NCBI GenBank assembly: GCA_050951095.1
Contig: JBMNIQ010000002.1
Location: 310,001-374,000, forward strand
Source of the DNA: UMGS1519 sp050951095
Lineage (GTDB): Bacteria > Actinomycetota > Coriobacteriia > Coriobacteriales > Eggerthellaceae
Reading direction: 5' to 3'
DNA: 64,000 nt
The notes beneath the pieces are model-generated. The model saw only the letters and a program-made list of their open reading frames with translations. It was not told the origin of the DNA and ran no database searches. Both the position numbers and the translations under genes were made by a program. Below, one piece after another: positions 1 to 9,357 of this stretch (the first letter of the stretch is position 1; each line of letters opens with the position of its first letter).

Positions 1-1425
1 CCTTACTCGCTCGCGGAGATTGCCCAGGAGATGGGCTGCGGGGAGGGACTTGCCGGCGAGGTCGTCGACCGTCTTCTCTCCCGTGGCGTGGTGCGCTTTC
101 GCACCGGCACTGAGAGCGACGAGGGCGAGGTCGCGGACGAAGCGGGCGCCTCTGATGATGAGCGCTACCAGTTCCGCTACGTCGGGATCGTCGTGGCCTG
201 TGGCGTCGTCATCATCTGCTACCCGAAGTACATAAGGCGCAAAGACGGGCCGACCGATGACGAGCTGAAGCAGATGCTGCGCGTGCTGAGGAGGCTTGAC
301 GGCTACGGCGAGCTCCCGCGCCCCCGGCATGGGGGCGCATCGGCCGACCGCCTGGCCGTTATCGTGCGACTTCTGGAGCTCTACGAGGAGCGCGGCGTCT
401 ACACGAACTTCGAGGAGACCCGCGTGCTCAACGGCAACGGCGTCATCGACTGGGGTCGCACCGTGGACACGATCAACCCTATCCTCTCGGAGGGCCAGCC
501 CGTCTACCTGGACCTATGGACGAGGAAGACGCGCCGCGACGAGACCGACGTCGTAACCCGCCTGCACCGCGCCATCCTGACCGAGTGCTCGCGGTTTCTC
601 ACTCGTTGCGGCGTCGCCGAGCTTCTTGGAATCGGCGAGGTGGAGCTCTCCGCTGAGACTGTGGATGACTTCGGCGACGCTGAGGCGCTCGACTGGATGC
701 TGGAGCGTGAGAGGGCCTCGCAGTTCGTGACCTGGAAGCAGGAGGCCATCGACCTGATGCGCCTCTACCTTGGCGGTGCCGGGACGTCGGCCGTTGCTGA
801 CGAAGTGCTCTGCATGGGCACGACGGCCTACTACCACGCCTGGGAGCTGGCGTGCAAGAAGGCCTTCGGGGACCTACTCGACACCAGGCTCGGCGATTTG
901 CCAATCGGGCTTGCTGAGGGGTGGCGGGAACGTGCGAATGAGAAGCTCCTGCAGATCATCCCGCGCCCGCTGTGGGCTAGGCCTGACGGGACGGGGCTCG
1001 GCGACGTGGACACGCTCATACCCGACACGGTGACTATTGCCACGAACGGGGACGGTTCGTGGCTCCTCTGCATCTACGACGCGAAGTACTACGTGCCGGA
1101 GCTTGGCGGCAAGATCACGAGGCAACCGGGCGTCGAATCCGTGACAAAGCAGTTCCTATACCAGTCTGCGTACCGGCAGTTCGTGGTTGACCATGGGTTT
1201 GACAGAGTAGTCAATGCCTTCCTCGTGCCGAGCGAGGGGGACGAACCGACATTTCTAGCCTCTGTAAGCTTTAACGAGGTTATGGGACCCCTCGTCAATG
1301 AGATTCCGCAGTTCAGTGACCATATCGACATGTGGTCGCTCCCGGCTGGGGAGATTTTCGAGTGCTATCTGCAAGGCAGAGCCTTGCCTGAGCTGCCATT
1401 TACCTTTCGCAGAGCACCGTGCTAA
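1..1425 (+). CDS. LlaJI-family restriction endonuclease, 5' end outside window
   Basis: The reading frame is open from base 1, so the N-terminus lies off the left edge; 474 residues are visible. The visible start looks like a winged-helix segment (SLAEIAQEMG). A segment near residue 60 (RYVGIVV...YPKY) and the C-terminal IYDAKYY near residue 358 fit the LlaJI/McrC-type PD-(D/E)xK nuclease, where D-x-K coordinates the metal. In known LlaJI systems this subunit works with a McrB-like GTPase that would sit upstream, outside the window. The gene converges on the OLD nuclease gene with a 4-base overlap of the 3' ends. Family assignment is from remembered motif patterns; nuclease identity is well supported, exact subfamily less so. 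Confidence 0.75.
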   Translation, partial: PYSLAEIAQEMGCGEGLAGEVVDRLLSRGVVRFRTGTESDEGEVADEAGASDDERYQFRYVGIVVACGVVIICYPKYIRRKDGPTDDELKQMLRVLRRLDGYGELPRPRHGGASADRLAVIVRLLELYEERGVYTNFEETRVLNGNGVIDWGRTVDTINPILSEGQPVYLDLWTRKTRRDETDVVTRLHRAILTECSRFLTRCGVAELLGIGEVELSAETVDDFGDAEALDWMLERERASQFVTWKQEAIDLMRLYLGGAGTSAVADEVLCMGTTAYYHAWELACKKAFGDLLDTRLGDLPIGLAEGWRERANEKLLQIIPRPLWARPDGTGLGDVDTLIPDTVTIATNGDGSWLLCIYDAKYYVPELGGKITRQPGVESVTKQFLYQSAYRQFVVDHGFDRVVNAFLVPSEGDEPTFLASVSFNEVMGPLVNEIPQFSDHIDMWSLPAGEIFECYLQGRALPELPFTFRRAPC

Positions 1426-3132
1426 AAGGGAATGTCCTGGCTATACCAGTCGTCTTGGTCATTCTGGGACAAGCTCGTTTCATCGTTGATTTCCGTTGTT
1501 GTGGGGGTTGGAGCTATGACATCCTGCCAAAGCTGGTCGATCTCTTCAGGCAATTCCGAGGCGTCGATTTTCCGACATACCGCGCGAGCTACCCCCGGCT
1601 TTGATGTGATGTGATAGACATCTCTCACTTCTTGCTCTCTGGATGCATAAGAACTGATGCTAGAGCGCATGAAGTGCTCGAAATCCGTTCTGAAGAAAGC
1701 GAAGCCGTCTGAGATATAGAGCTCCTGCTGCAAGCCATCTGCAATCTTCTGAATATTCACCTTCAGCACACTCGAGAGCTGTGCGTTGTCCCTCTCGCTC
1801 TCTTTCCTGTTCTTGCTATCGCCATCGAACAGGCATGCGCATTGAATCTCGAACGCTGAGAAAATGCGCCAGTACAGGGGCATTGCGTTCTTCCCGTTCG
1901 CAATCACAATCTCGGTTCCTACCTGCGTGAGGGAATGGCCGAGCTTCCCCATAAGCTCCGGTAGGGCATAATACTCCGTTGCACCCTCCACCAGCAGTAC
2001 CTTTGTCGCAAAGAACCCCTTTGATTCGTCCGGGAACAGCTTCGTCCCGAAAAAGTCGAGAACGTTGTCCTCGCTAATCCTGTCTTGCGGGACGCCCGTC
2101 TCTAAGCAGAGCGACACTAGCTGCTTCTTTGTGACCTGCACCACGCTGGTTATCCCGGCATCATCCTTGCGGACTCGCACGAGGCCATCGAGGTTGGATA
2201 CATCCAGGAAATCAGGCGAGTGGGTGGAGAGGATGACCTGGAGGCCATCGCCGCACATGTCGTATATGTATTCCTTCAGCCATCTCTGTGCCAATGGGTG
2301 GAGGTGTGCCTCCGGCTCCTCGATGATGAGCACCAGCGAACCGCTGCTGAACGTCTGGACATACGCCTTTGCAAACGCCATGAGGAGTATCTGCTGCTCG
2401 CCTGTGCCGAACTCTTCGAACGACCTTGCGCTCTCGCCCTCGTAGGCCACGACCCGCATCGACCGCGCGAAGTTGTTTGGATCGTAGGCCGAGAAGTCAA
2501 CCTTGAGGTCGTGAACGAACCCTTTTACGGATCCCTCCATCACCTCGTGGAAGTTGTCAAAGAACTCCGAGTACTTCGGTACCCCTTGGAACGTGTTCTT
2601 GATTGCGCCATATGCCGTCTCAAGGCTTTCCCTATCGGCGTCGTCTAGCGACTTGTGCACGGCATGTGCGAACTTGCTGAGCAGCGAGTAGCGGCTGTAG
2701 TAGCTTAGCTGGCGGCTTATGTCTCGCTCCGCATCCACCAGGTAGGATTGGATTGCGGCACGTGACGGGCTGTTCACATAGAGCCTGTTGCCGCTGATAT
2801 CCCTGAACTGGCTTTTTGACTGATCGGACTCGTAATGAAGTACAACAGACTTGTATTGCCTGCCATATCGGTCCGTAAAATACGTCTCGTCGAAGTCAAT
2901 CTGTATGTCTGATTCCGGATAGGCGTCCTTATCCCGCATGAAGTAATCGCTATCCTCGAACTCCGTCGTGAGAGGCCATCTCTCCCCAAGTGCCCTGTCT
3001 ATAGCCGAGATGATGTTTGACTTGCCAGCATTATTGGGGCCGAACAGGATGAGCGGCCTTCCCTCGGGGGACCCTTATCTCCACATGCTCAATGGAGCGG
3101 TAGTGATCGATTACAAATCGCGTCAGTCTCAC
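1422..3132 (-). pseudogene. OLD-family ATP-dependent endonuclease (AAA + TOPRIM), one-base frameshift near N-terminus
   Basis: A GTG start at 3132 (preceded by a GAGAGG ribosome site) opens the frame VRLTRFVIDHYRSIEHVEIR, typical of the first strand of OLD/RecF-like ATPases. At a run of five G on the + strand (3066-3070) the frame breaks; removing one base joins it to EGRPLILFGPNNAGKSN, the Walker A loop, and a long uninterrupted frame to 1422. Later motifs are an ABC-like signature (GTGEQQ), Walker B (LVLIIEEPEAHLHP), a STHS switch and a C-terminal TOPRIM (LLVEGATEYYALPELM, then LFDGDS). The repaired length of about 570 residues fits class 1 OLD proteins and GajA. It lies 23 bases after the serpin-like gene on the same strand, so the two are probably one transcript. 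The break may be a sequencing error. Confidence 0.8.
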
Positions 3133-3155
3133 ACAGCACCTCTCTAGGCTGGGCT

Positions 3156-5468
3156 CTACTGGAACTTCTCGATGTCATCCACCATGACGGCGAGGTACGG
3201 CCGTGAGCCTCGTGGCACCTTTCCGTCCATCAGGAACAGCGCGAACGGCCCGCCGTACGCGAACCGCCTGGCCTCTGGCCATTCCATCGGGGCACTCCCC
3301 GCGCAAGCGCACAGAACCGCCTCACTCTTTACTTCGCCGCCCTCGTTGTCGAGGGTCATGCGGATGGTCTGGAGCGCCTGTTGGATCGAGCACGGCGTGC
3401 CGTCCGCCGCGTCGAACTCGACCCCTTCAAGCTCCCCGAACCGCTTATCCAGGTCGAAGGACAGGTTGGGGCAGAGGAACGTATCAACATCGTCGAGCGG
3501 TCTGGTCTGCCGCTGGTCGGCGGACTTGGCGCGCCTTTGCACGGCGTCCCACATTTCGGCGAAGGTCGAGCCCTCCGGCGAACGGACGAGCACCACGCGG
3601 TCGCCCTCCCTGGTGTTGATGCTCACGGCATGATGATCCCGATCGAGGTAATAGAGAGGCCGCACCTGCTCGCGCATCTTCTCCGCAAGGCGCGGGTTCG
3701 GGTCATCGGCTTCGAAGTACGTCACGTAGACTCCCTCGTCATCCTCGTCCTCCAACACGCCGAAGGGCACAACGAACGAGAACTTGCGGTACAGCATGCA
3801 ATAGAAGATAAGCTCCTCGACGCCCGCAGGCGGCTCCGACCAATCGACCGACCCGAGAAGGTCGCTCTCCTGCTCGAACCTCTTCCTTATGGCTGACTCG
3901 ATCTCTCGCTTCGCCGCGGGACCCTTGGGTCCAGCGTAGGCGTAATAATGGTCGTCCGAGACCATCCCGGAGTCGAACCTTCCCCCGTTCAGTGCTGACA
4001 CCGTGACGTTCTCGTCGCTCTTGGGTGAAAGGGGCTCTCCACCGCAGAGCCTGTCGAGCAGGTTATCCCAACATATCTGCATCGTCGCGCACCAGGCCGC
4101 CGAGCCTGTTACCTGCTGGACATCTGAGGCGACGACCTCTATGCCCGTGCTAGAGTTCGGCACTTTCCCGGTAAGGTCGCTTGCGACATTGCTGTCCGCT
4201 GCCTCGGCCGCGTCGGCTGGAAGGACGTAGATTGTCTCATCGTCCGCGAGGAGCATCACCGTGTCGTTGTACAGGCGCTCCAGGTTCTCTATGTCCTCGA
4301 CGAACGGGCGGACGTCGCTCGCTCCGGCGGCTGCTGGCAGGTCCTTCAGGATATTTCGTTTGAAGCCGCTGCTGAAGTCCCCCACACCCTTGCCGGCCCC
4401 TATCAGAGCCTCGTCGATTTGCGTGAGGTCGCCTACCGGCGTTGCCTCTATCGCCTTGCCGAGGAGGCTCATGGCCCCCGACACCCCGCCGAGCAGGCCG
4501 GCGCGTATCGAGCTGTCGGCGTCTTCGGCAATACGGTCGTAGGCCCTCGTGTAGAGCGCACGGTACTCCACGGCACGGCTCTCGATGCCCTCGGCGACGT
4601 TGCGGAGGTAGCCCTCGTCGAAGTTCTCCAGGAGCAGCACCTCAAGGAACGACGAGAACCCGTACAGGTAGACGGAGAGCCTGTACTCCTTGAGATCAGC
4701 CAACGTCTCCCTTGCCTTCTGGCGGGCGTTCTCGTCTATGTGGACGGGACCGACGTCCTTGCCGACGGCCTTCCTGACCTCGGCCCGCTGCTGGACGATG
4801 GCGGCGGCGGCATCCTTGCGTATGCTCTGCACGAGCACGTGGTTGTTTCTCTTGTAGGTCTCGTTGTTCCAGTTGAAGCGGTAGTTGTCGAGCACGTCAC
4901 GCAGCGTGTCAAGGTCTCCGCGCAGCTTCGCTCGGTCCTTGTCCTTTAGATAGTCGAACATCTCCTGTTGGGTTTGCTGGATGTCGCCAAGCTTGCGGTT
5001 GACCTCCATGAGGGCCGCGGCCATGAAGAGCGATGTCGGGTCGTAGGGCACTGTGGTCGTCACCGTCGCTGCCTGGGGTCCCGCCAGATGAAATCTAGCT
5101 TGGCCGAATCCCCTCACCGCGTCGCGGTAGGACCCCATGATGCCCGAGCCGTCGTTGAACGCCTGCAGTACGTTCACGTCGAGCGGGTTGCCGAGCTTGT
5201 CCGTGACCGTCAGGAGTTGGCCACCCGCGGTCTGCGTCGTGGTCGTGACGGTCCGCACCGCCTCAGGCAGCGAGGCGAATCCGGTCCCCAGCGATGCCAG
5301 CTCGCCAAGGGGGATTCTCTCGGCACGGCTTATGTCAACCTCTATGTCTGTCGTGTGGCTTGACGGATGAATTGAGGTGGAGCGTCTCGCGATTCCTTCT
5401 CCTGCGCCTTTGCCTAACTCTCTGTCGTCATCTTTTGGCGCAATCTCAGCGTTTTTCTCTTCTTGCAT
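3156..5468 (-). CDS. 770-residue protein with serpin-like C-terminal domain, upstream partner of OLD nuclease
   Basis: I recognise no domain in the first ~450 residues. They are mostly helical and charged, with a possible coiled-coil region around residues 160-260, and no signal peptide is visible. The last ~300 residues follow the order of serpin landmarks: FYCMLYRKFSFVVPF (like the strand before the breach), MREQVRPLYYLDRDHHAV followed by a hydrophobic LVRSPEG strand, LCPNLSFDLDKRFGELEGV, a hinge-like LDNEGGEVKSEAVLCACAG and the C-terminal GGPFALFLMDGKVP...PYLAVMVDDIEKF. The resemblance is judged by eye and is a fold-level inference. The hinge is not a clean inhibitory type (charged residues where small ones are usual). 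It is the first gene of a leftward pair with the OLD nuclease, so a sensor or regulatory role in defence is a guess. Confidence 0.55.
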   Translation of the reverse strand: MQEEKNAEIAPKDDDRELGKGAGEGIARRSTSIHPSSHTTDIEVDISRAERIPLGELASLGTGFASLPEAVRTVTTTTQTAGGQLLTVTDKLGNPLDVNVLQAFNDGSGIMGSYRDAVRGFGQARFHLAGPQAATVTTTVPYDPTSLFMAAALMEVNRKLGDIQQTQQEMFDYLKDKDRAKLRGDLDTLRDVLDNYRFNWNNETYKRNNHVLVQSIRKDAAAAIVQQRAEVRKAVGKDVGPVHIDENARQKARETLADLKEYRLSVYLYGFSSFLEVLLLENFDEGYLRNVAEGIESRAVEYRALYTRAYDRIAEDADSSIRAGLLGGVSGAMSLLGKAIEATPVGDLTQIDEALIGAGKGVGDFSSGFKRNILKDLPAAAGASDVRPFVEDIENLERLYNDTVMLLADDETIYVLPADAAEAADSNVASDLTGKVPNSSTGIEVVASDVQQVTGSAAWCATMQICWDNLLDRLCGGEPLSPKSDENVTVSALNGGRFDSGMVSDDHYYAYAGPKGPAAKREIESAIRKRFEQESDLLGSVDWSEPPAGVEELIFYCMLYRKFSFVVPFGVLEDEDDEGVYVTYFEADDPNPRLAEKMREQVRPLYYLDRDHHAVSINTREGDRVVLVRSPEGSTFAEMWDAVQRRAKSADQRQTRPLDDVDTFLCPNLSFDLDKRFGELEGVEFDAADGTPCSIQQALQTIRMTLDNEGGEVKSEAVLCACAGSAPMEWPEARRFAYGGPFALFLMDGKVPRGSRPYLAVMVDDIEKFQ

Positions 5469-5569
5469 GGTTACACTCCGCTCAACGAATACTCGCAGTT
5501 CATTTTCTCACCTGATGGTTAATGCGACAACAGCGCCGAGTTCACCCATGCCTTGTGACACTCCCGGAC

Positions 5570-5597
5570 AATGCCCGTACCTAGTGGTGCGGGCATT
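5570..5597. terminator. Hairpin between defence cargo and phage block
   Basis: AATGCCCG (5570-5577) can pair with CGGGCATT (5590-5597) across a 12-base loop, followed by TCT. It lies in the 170-base gap between the divergent serpin-like gene and the phage scaffold gene. It could be a weak terminator or a leader hairpin; no strong T run follows. Confidence 0.3.
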
Positions 5598-5638
5598 TCT
5601 CTTGTATCGGGCCCGCCGAGAGCGAAAGGTGGTCCCAG

Positions 5639-6166
5639 GTGGACGGTGAGTCGAATGGCGCGGAGGCGCAGGGTCAGGCAGAGCAGGGGCAGCAGGGCGA
5701 GCAGGCGCTCGAAAAGCAGCCGGCGCAAGAGCAGCAGCAACCAGCGCAAGGCCAGGTGAGCGGCGACGACTGGCGGGTCCAGCTCAGGGCCAAGGACGAG
5801 CAGATCGCTGAGCTCCAGGGCAAGGTTGCGCAGGCGGCGAAGAGCGCCGAGGCGGCCGAGGCGCTCAACCAGCAGATCGAGGAGCTCAAGCGGCAGATGG
5901 CCGACGAGCGCACGGAGTTCGCGCTGCGTTCCGCGGGCGCTCGCTCCGTGAAGGCCGCGAAGGCGCTGCTCGCCGACCACGACGGCAATGTGGCCGCGCT
6001 GGTCGCCGCCGAGCCGTGGCTGTTCGAGGGTGCCGAGGGCGGTTCACAAAACTCTTCACAGACCGGTGCCACCGGGCTGGAGCCCGCAGGCGTCGCGGGC
6101 GGTGGCGACTCCGCGTACATGAGGCGCTGGGAGAGGATCGCGGGGCTTGCCGAGGAGAAGGAGTAA
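5639..6166 (+). CDS. Phage capsid scaffolding protein
   Basis: A 175-residue acidic, Gln/Glu/Ala-rich protein with a long coiled-coil region (residues ~45-100, LRAKDEQIAELQGKV) placed directly before the major capsid gene, the standard position of siphophage scaffolds (GP20-like). The GTG start follows AAAGGTGG. Scaffolds guide procapsid assembly and are then lost. It is the first phage gene here; the terminase and portal genes that normally come before it are absent, and defence genes on the other strand stand in their place. Confidence 0.7.
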   Translation: MDGESNGAEAQGQAEQGQQGEQALEKQPAQEQQQPAQGQVSGDDWRVQLRAKDEQIAELQGKVAQAAKSAEAAEALNQQIEELKRQMADERTEFALRSAGARSVKAAKALLADHDGNVAALVAAEPWLFEGAEGGSQNSSQTGATGLEPAGVAGGGDSAYMRRWERIAGLAEEKE

Positions 6167-6172
6167 CCAGAC

Positions 6173-7057
6173 ATGCCGAACAACATAGCAGCCATCAGGA
6201 ACTACACGACCATCCTGGACCGCGTTTACCAGCGCGAGGCTACCTCTACGGTGCTCAACTCGCCCGCGCGCATGGCGCGTGCCGGCAGGAACGCGAAGGA
6301 GATCATGATCCCGAAGATAAGCGTGACGGGGCTCGGGGACTACGAGCGCAACGTGGGCTACAAGACCGGGTCGATCACCTTCGACTACGAGACCAAGACC
6401 TTCAACTACGACAGGGGCATCAAGCTGCTCGCGGACGTCATGGACGTGGAGGAGGCCGGGGTGCTCGACTGCTTCGTGCAGGCCGGCGTGGAGCTGCAGA
6501 GGACGCAGGTGGCGCCCGAGGCCGACGCGTTCACCTACGCGCAGATCGCCTCGCACGAGGGCGTGGAGGTCACGGACGCCGACCTCTCCGCCGCCGAGGC
6601 CGTGGACGTTCTGAAGGCCCTGCGCGACGTGACGAACCAGATGGACGAGGCCCAGGTGGACACCGGGAGCCGCTACCTCTTCATCACGCCGACCTTGAAG
6701 GGTGTGCTAGACGACTACTCGCTCGCGAACCCCACGAGGAGCAACCGAGTGCTGACCAGGTTCGCGCGCATCGTGGAGGTGCCGCAGGCCAGGTTCTACA
6801 CCAAGATTGCGCTCAACTCGGGCGAGTCCGACCAGTTCGGCTACGCGAAGGCCTCCGACGGCAAGGCCATCAACTTCATGGTGGTGGAGAAGAGCGCTGT
6901 CGTGAAATTTGATAAACACGTGGCCTCGCGCGTGTTCTCGCCTGACGAGCTGGAGAACCTGGACTCGTACATGATGAAGTACCGGAAGTACGGCATCGTG
7001 GAGCTCTTGGACAACAAGCTCGCGGGCGTGGCCGTGTCGGCCGCCCCGGCGGCGTAG
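6173..7057 (+). CDS. Major capsid protein
   Basis: 294 residues, 6 bases after the scaffold gene. The sequence (N-terminal NNIAAIRNYTTILDRVYQRE, later VMVVEKSAVVKF-like segment FMVVEKSAVV and a C-terminal ENLDSYMMKYRKYGIVELL) matches the style of coat proteins of Gram-positive siphophages and prophages, which build the icosahedral shell in a HK97-like fold. Length and position between scaffold and connector genes agree. No disruption is visible. Confidence 0.8.
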   Translation: MPNNIAAIRNYTTILDRVYQREATSTVLNSPARMARAGRNAKEIMIPKISVTGLGDYERNVGYKTGSITFDYETKTFNYDRGIKLLADVMDVEEAGVLDCFVQAGVELQRTQVAPEADAFTYAQIASHEGVEVTDADLSAAEAVDVLKALRDVTNQMDEAQVDTGSRYLFITPTLKGVLDDYSLANPTRSNRVLTRFARIVEVPQARFYTKIALNSGESDQFGYAKASDGKAINFMVVEKSAVVKFDKHVASRVFSPDELENLDSYMMKYRKYGIVELLDNKLAGVAVSAAPAA

Positions 7058-7067
7058 GCGGCTCGCG

Positions 7068-7469
7068 ATGGCTGACTCGTGCGGATGCGCCGCCACCTAC
7101 GAGGGCGGGGTGGCGGCCACCGGCCCCACCTTCGCCTTCTACCGTGACTCCTACGGCGGGACGCTCGACGCCGCCGCCTTCGCGGAGTCGATGCCCGCCG
7201 CGCTCAGGTGCGTTTGTGAGCTGTGCGGGGGCGTTGCGCCCAGTGACGATTGGGACGCTGCCGACCTGCTGGCTTGGGGAAGAGCCGTGTGCGCGGCATG
7301 CGAGGCGTTCGCCGAGTTCGGCGAGGGGCGCGTGGGCGGCTACTCCGTGGGCGACTTCAGGGTGACGAACTACATGGAGAAGGGCACGACCGGCCTTGAG
7401 GTGGCCCGCGCCGCCGCGCTCTCCGAGCTCTCGGGCACGGGGCTCGCGTTCTCGGGGGCCGGGCGATGA
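7068..7469 (+). CDS. Putative head-tail connector protein
   Basis: 133 residues, Ala/Gly/Cys-rich, starting 10 bases after the capsid gene and overlapping the next gene by 4 bases. Position directly after the major capsid gene is where siphophages encode the adaptor that binds the portal ring. The sequence itself gives little; the many cysteines (CGCAATYEGG, CVCELCGG, CAACEAF) are unusual for a connector. Function is inferred from gene order only. Confidence 0.5.
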   Translation: MADSCGCAATYEGGVAATGPTFAFYRDSYGGTLDAAAFAESMPAALRCVCELCGGVAPSDDWDAADLLAWGRAVCAACEAFAEFGEGRVGGYSVGDFRVTNYMEKGTTGLEVARAAALSELSGTGLAFSGAGR

Positions 7470-7792
7470 GGTACCTGAGGCCGATACCCCGCAGGCTGCT
7501 TCCCGACGACATGCTGGTGTTCCCCTCCAACGGCGACGGGACGTTCGGGGCCGCGAAGATGGTGAGGCACGTGAGGCTGGAGCTGACCGACTCCGTCATG
7601 GACGACCCGCACCGGGAATCCGCGCCGAGCGGCCGGATCTTCGTGGACGCAGTGAACAGCGCGGGCGCCTTCGAGGTGCCCGCGGGCTCGCGCGTGCTGG
7701 TGGGGGCGCTCCCTCGCATGTATGTGCGCTCTTGCAAGCGCTGCGTCGTCGTGCGCGGGCAGGTGCACCACTGGGAGCTGGAGGTCGGGTGA
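7466..7792 (+). CDS. Putative head-closure / minor capsid protein
   Basis: 108 residues, ATGA overlap with the gene before. The start MRYLRPIPRRLLPDDMLVFP resembles the short minor capsid proteins that follow the connector in Gram-positive phages and plug the head before tail joining. The protein is mostly beta by composition. Assignment rests on gene order and this N-terminal pattern. Confidence 0.5.
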   Translation: MRYLRPIPRRLLPDDMLVFPSNGDGTFGAAKMVRHVRLELTDSVMDDPHRESAPSGRIFVDAVNSAGAFEVPAGSRVLVGALPRMYVRSCKRCVVVRGQVHHWELEVG

Positions 7793-8058
7793 CGGGTCCG
7801 GCCTGCGGGACCGTGGCCATGGCCGGTGCGTGGCGCCCGCCGCGGACTCGGGGGTATGGGGGCGCCTGCGCCCCCATCATTGCCCATCCGAGGGCCGTGC
7901 TGGTGCGTGGCGCTGCGGGACGGTCGTAGGGCTGCATGACCGCCCACGCACTGCCCGCCCCTTCCTCGCCTGCCTCCTATGCCGTGGGACGGTCTGCCGC
8001 CGTGCGAGCCGTGCCCCCGCTGGGGGGCTTGCGCTGCCTCTGATGAACGGAGCTATCT
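7793..8058. other. Gap in phage gene cluster, no convincing gene
   Basis: A 266-base GC-rich stretch inside an otherwise overlapping gene cluster. In related phages another head-tail gene (gp10-like) sits here. A GTG frame at 7789-7929 gives only 46 residues of low-complexity sequence. Hairpin GGGGGCGCC/TGCGCCCCC near 7859-7877 is the only structure I see. It may be the scar of a lost gene. Confidence 0.4.
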
Positions 8059-8469
8059 ATGAGCGATGAATCCATCCCCGGCGAGTGCCGCGCCGTGCGC
8101 GACGCCCTGCGCTCGCTGGGATACGCGAACGCATACGACGTGCCCGTTGCGCCCCGCACCTGCGAGGAGCCCGTCGTCGTGTCGATGACCGAGTGGGAGC
8201 GGGAGACGCTGCAGGCCGACGGCTCCGAGCGCGGCAGGCGGGAGCTCACGGCGCACGTCGTCTGTGACGACTGGAAGGACGCGCAGGTGACCTCACGCGA
8301 GGTATCGCTGCAGCTCGCTTGCTTCGACTGGGCGCATGCCGCGACTCCCGAGTGCATGCGCGTCGTCGCCTGCGATGTGCGGCAGCCCTTCTGCTACGGG
8401 CGCGACCGATCGGGCAGGTGGGTCTTCGACGTTTACATGACGATGACGGTGGTGATAGAGCGTGGCTGA
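8059..8469 (+). CDS. Putative tail terminator (tail completion) protein
   Basis: 136 residues; ATG preceded by ACGGAG. The mixed alpha/beta sequence with VSLQLACFDWA and a C-terminal VFDVYMTMTVVIERG (a strand pair as in tail terminators that cap the tube) and its place between head-closure and tail genes suggest the tail terminator. It overlaps the next small gene by 8 bases. No tail tube gene follows, which is unusual. Confidence 0.45.
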   Translation: MSDESIPGECRAVRDALRSLGYANAYDVPVAPRTCEEPVVVSMTEWERETLQADGSERGRRELTAHVVCDDWKDAQVTSREVSLQLACFDWAHAATPECMRVVACDVRQPFCYGRDRSGRWVFDVYMTMTVVIERG

Positions 8470-8641
8470 CAAGACCAGAAGCGGGCTCGGCGTGGATGAC
8501 CGCGACGTGAACGCCAAGGCGCGCAACCTCCATAGGCGGGTCTACGAGACACCGCGCAACGACTCGGCGCAGACCGACCGGCTCGGGAAACAGGCCCAAA
8601 GGCGTGCGACCGCATACGCCCGCGCGAGGGGCCAGCTGTGA
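8462..8641 (+). CDS. Small phage protein of unknown function
   Basis: A 59-residue basic protein (start VADKTRSGLGVDDRDVNAKA) read from a GTG at 8462 that overlaps the end of the preceding gene; its TGA overlaps the GTG of the next gene. The tight overlaps on both sides and the absence of other frames support it being translated. It occupies the place where tail tube, chaperone and tape measure genes would be, but is far too short for those. Confidence 0.5.
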   Translation: MADKTRSGLGVDDRDVNAKARNLHRRVYETPRNDSAQTDRLGKQAQRRATAYARARGQL

Positions 8642-9357
8642 GCTCCATCACGTACGACGGGCATGGCCTCGGCGACCACGTGAGCGCGGAGCTCGTGGAG
8701 CCGGTGGCGCACGTGATCGCACCCGAGACGGCGCAGGTGCCCGGCAGGCCGGGGCTCGTGCTGCTCGGCGGCGAGGTGGACCCCTTGGAGCTGAGGGTGC
8801 GGCTGTTCATGGACGCGCCCGACGCGCTGACGGTGGCGCAGCGCTCCGATGTGCGGCGCACGCTGCGAGCCTGGCTGCTCGTCGCCGATGGGGCGGATCT
8901 CGTGGTTCCCGGGGAGCCGTCGCTTACGTGGCGCGATGCCGTTTGCGCGGGCGTGTCGGACTGGTCCTCTCTCTTCTCCGAGGGATCGGCCGTCGTGACG
9001 TTCGAGTGCATGGACCCCATCGCGTACGGAGATGAGAGGTCGAGCGCCGCCGAGTCGTTCGAGGTCGGCGGCACGTGGCCGACGTTCCCGATTGTGCAAC
9101 TTGTGACTGTCGCCGGTTCGTCCGTGCAACTGACCGATTCCGCCTCCGGTGCTTACGTTCTTGTGGAACGAGCCTTTGCTGATGCCGATGCCATGTGCAT
9201 GGACTTCTCCGCGCAAACCGTGACGGTCAACGGCGAGGACGCCACGCGCGACGTGGCGCTGGGGAGCGACTTCTTCGCGCTCTCGCCGGGAAGCGCCTCA
9301 CTGGCCTTCACCGGCTGCTCCTCTCACACGGTCTCGTGGACGGAGAGGTGGGCGTGA
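8638..9357 (+). CDS. Putative distal tail (Dit-like) protein
   Basis: 239 residues from a GTG at 8638. The pattern SSITYDGHGLGDHV at the start, then a domain with LELRVRLFMDAPD and a C-terminal galectin-like part, is that of siphophage distal tail proteins, which form the hub between tail tube and baseplate. It is followed directly by the tail-associated endopeptidase-like gene, the usual order. Confidence is moderate because the sequence is divergent. Confidence 0.55.
   Translation: MSSITYDGHGLGDHVSAELVEPVAHVIAPETAQVPGRPGLVLLGGEVDPLELRVRLFMDAPDALTVAQRSDVRRTLRAWLLVADGADLVVPGEPSLTWRDAVCAGVSDWSSLFSEGSAVVTFECMDPIAYGDERSSAAESFEVGGTWPTFPIVQLVTVAGSSVQLTDSASGAYVLVERAFADADAMCMDFSAQTVTVNGEDATRDVALGSDFFALSPGSASLAFTGCSSHTVSWTERWA

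Noticed and set aside
1422..5468. Gabija system (GajA/GajB)
   Set aside because: The OLD protein resembles GajA, but no UvrD-like helicase is next to it; the neighbour is the serpin-like protein.
7789..7929. 46-codon GTG frame in the phage cluster gap
   Set aside because: Low-complexity product and no ribosome site; listed only as part of the gap.
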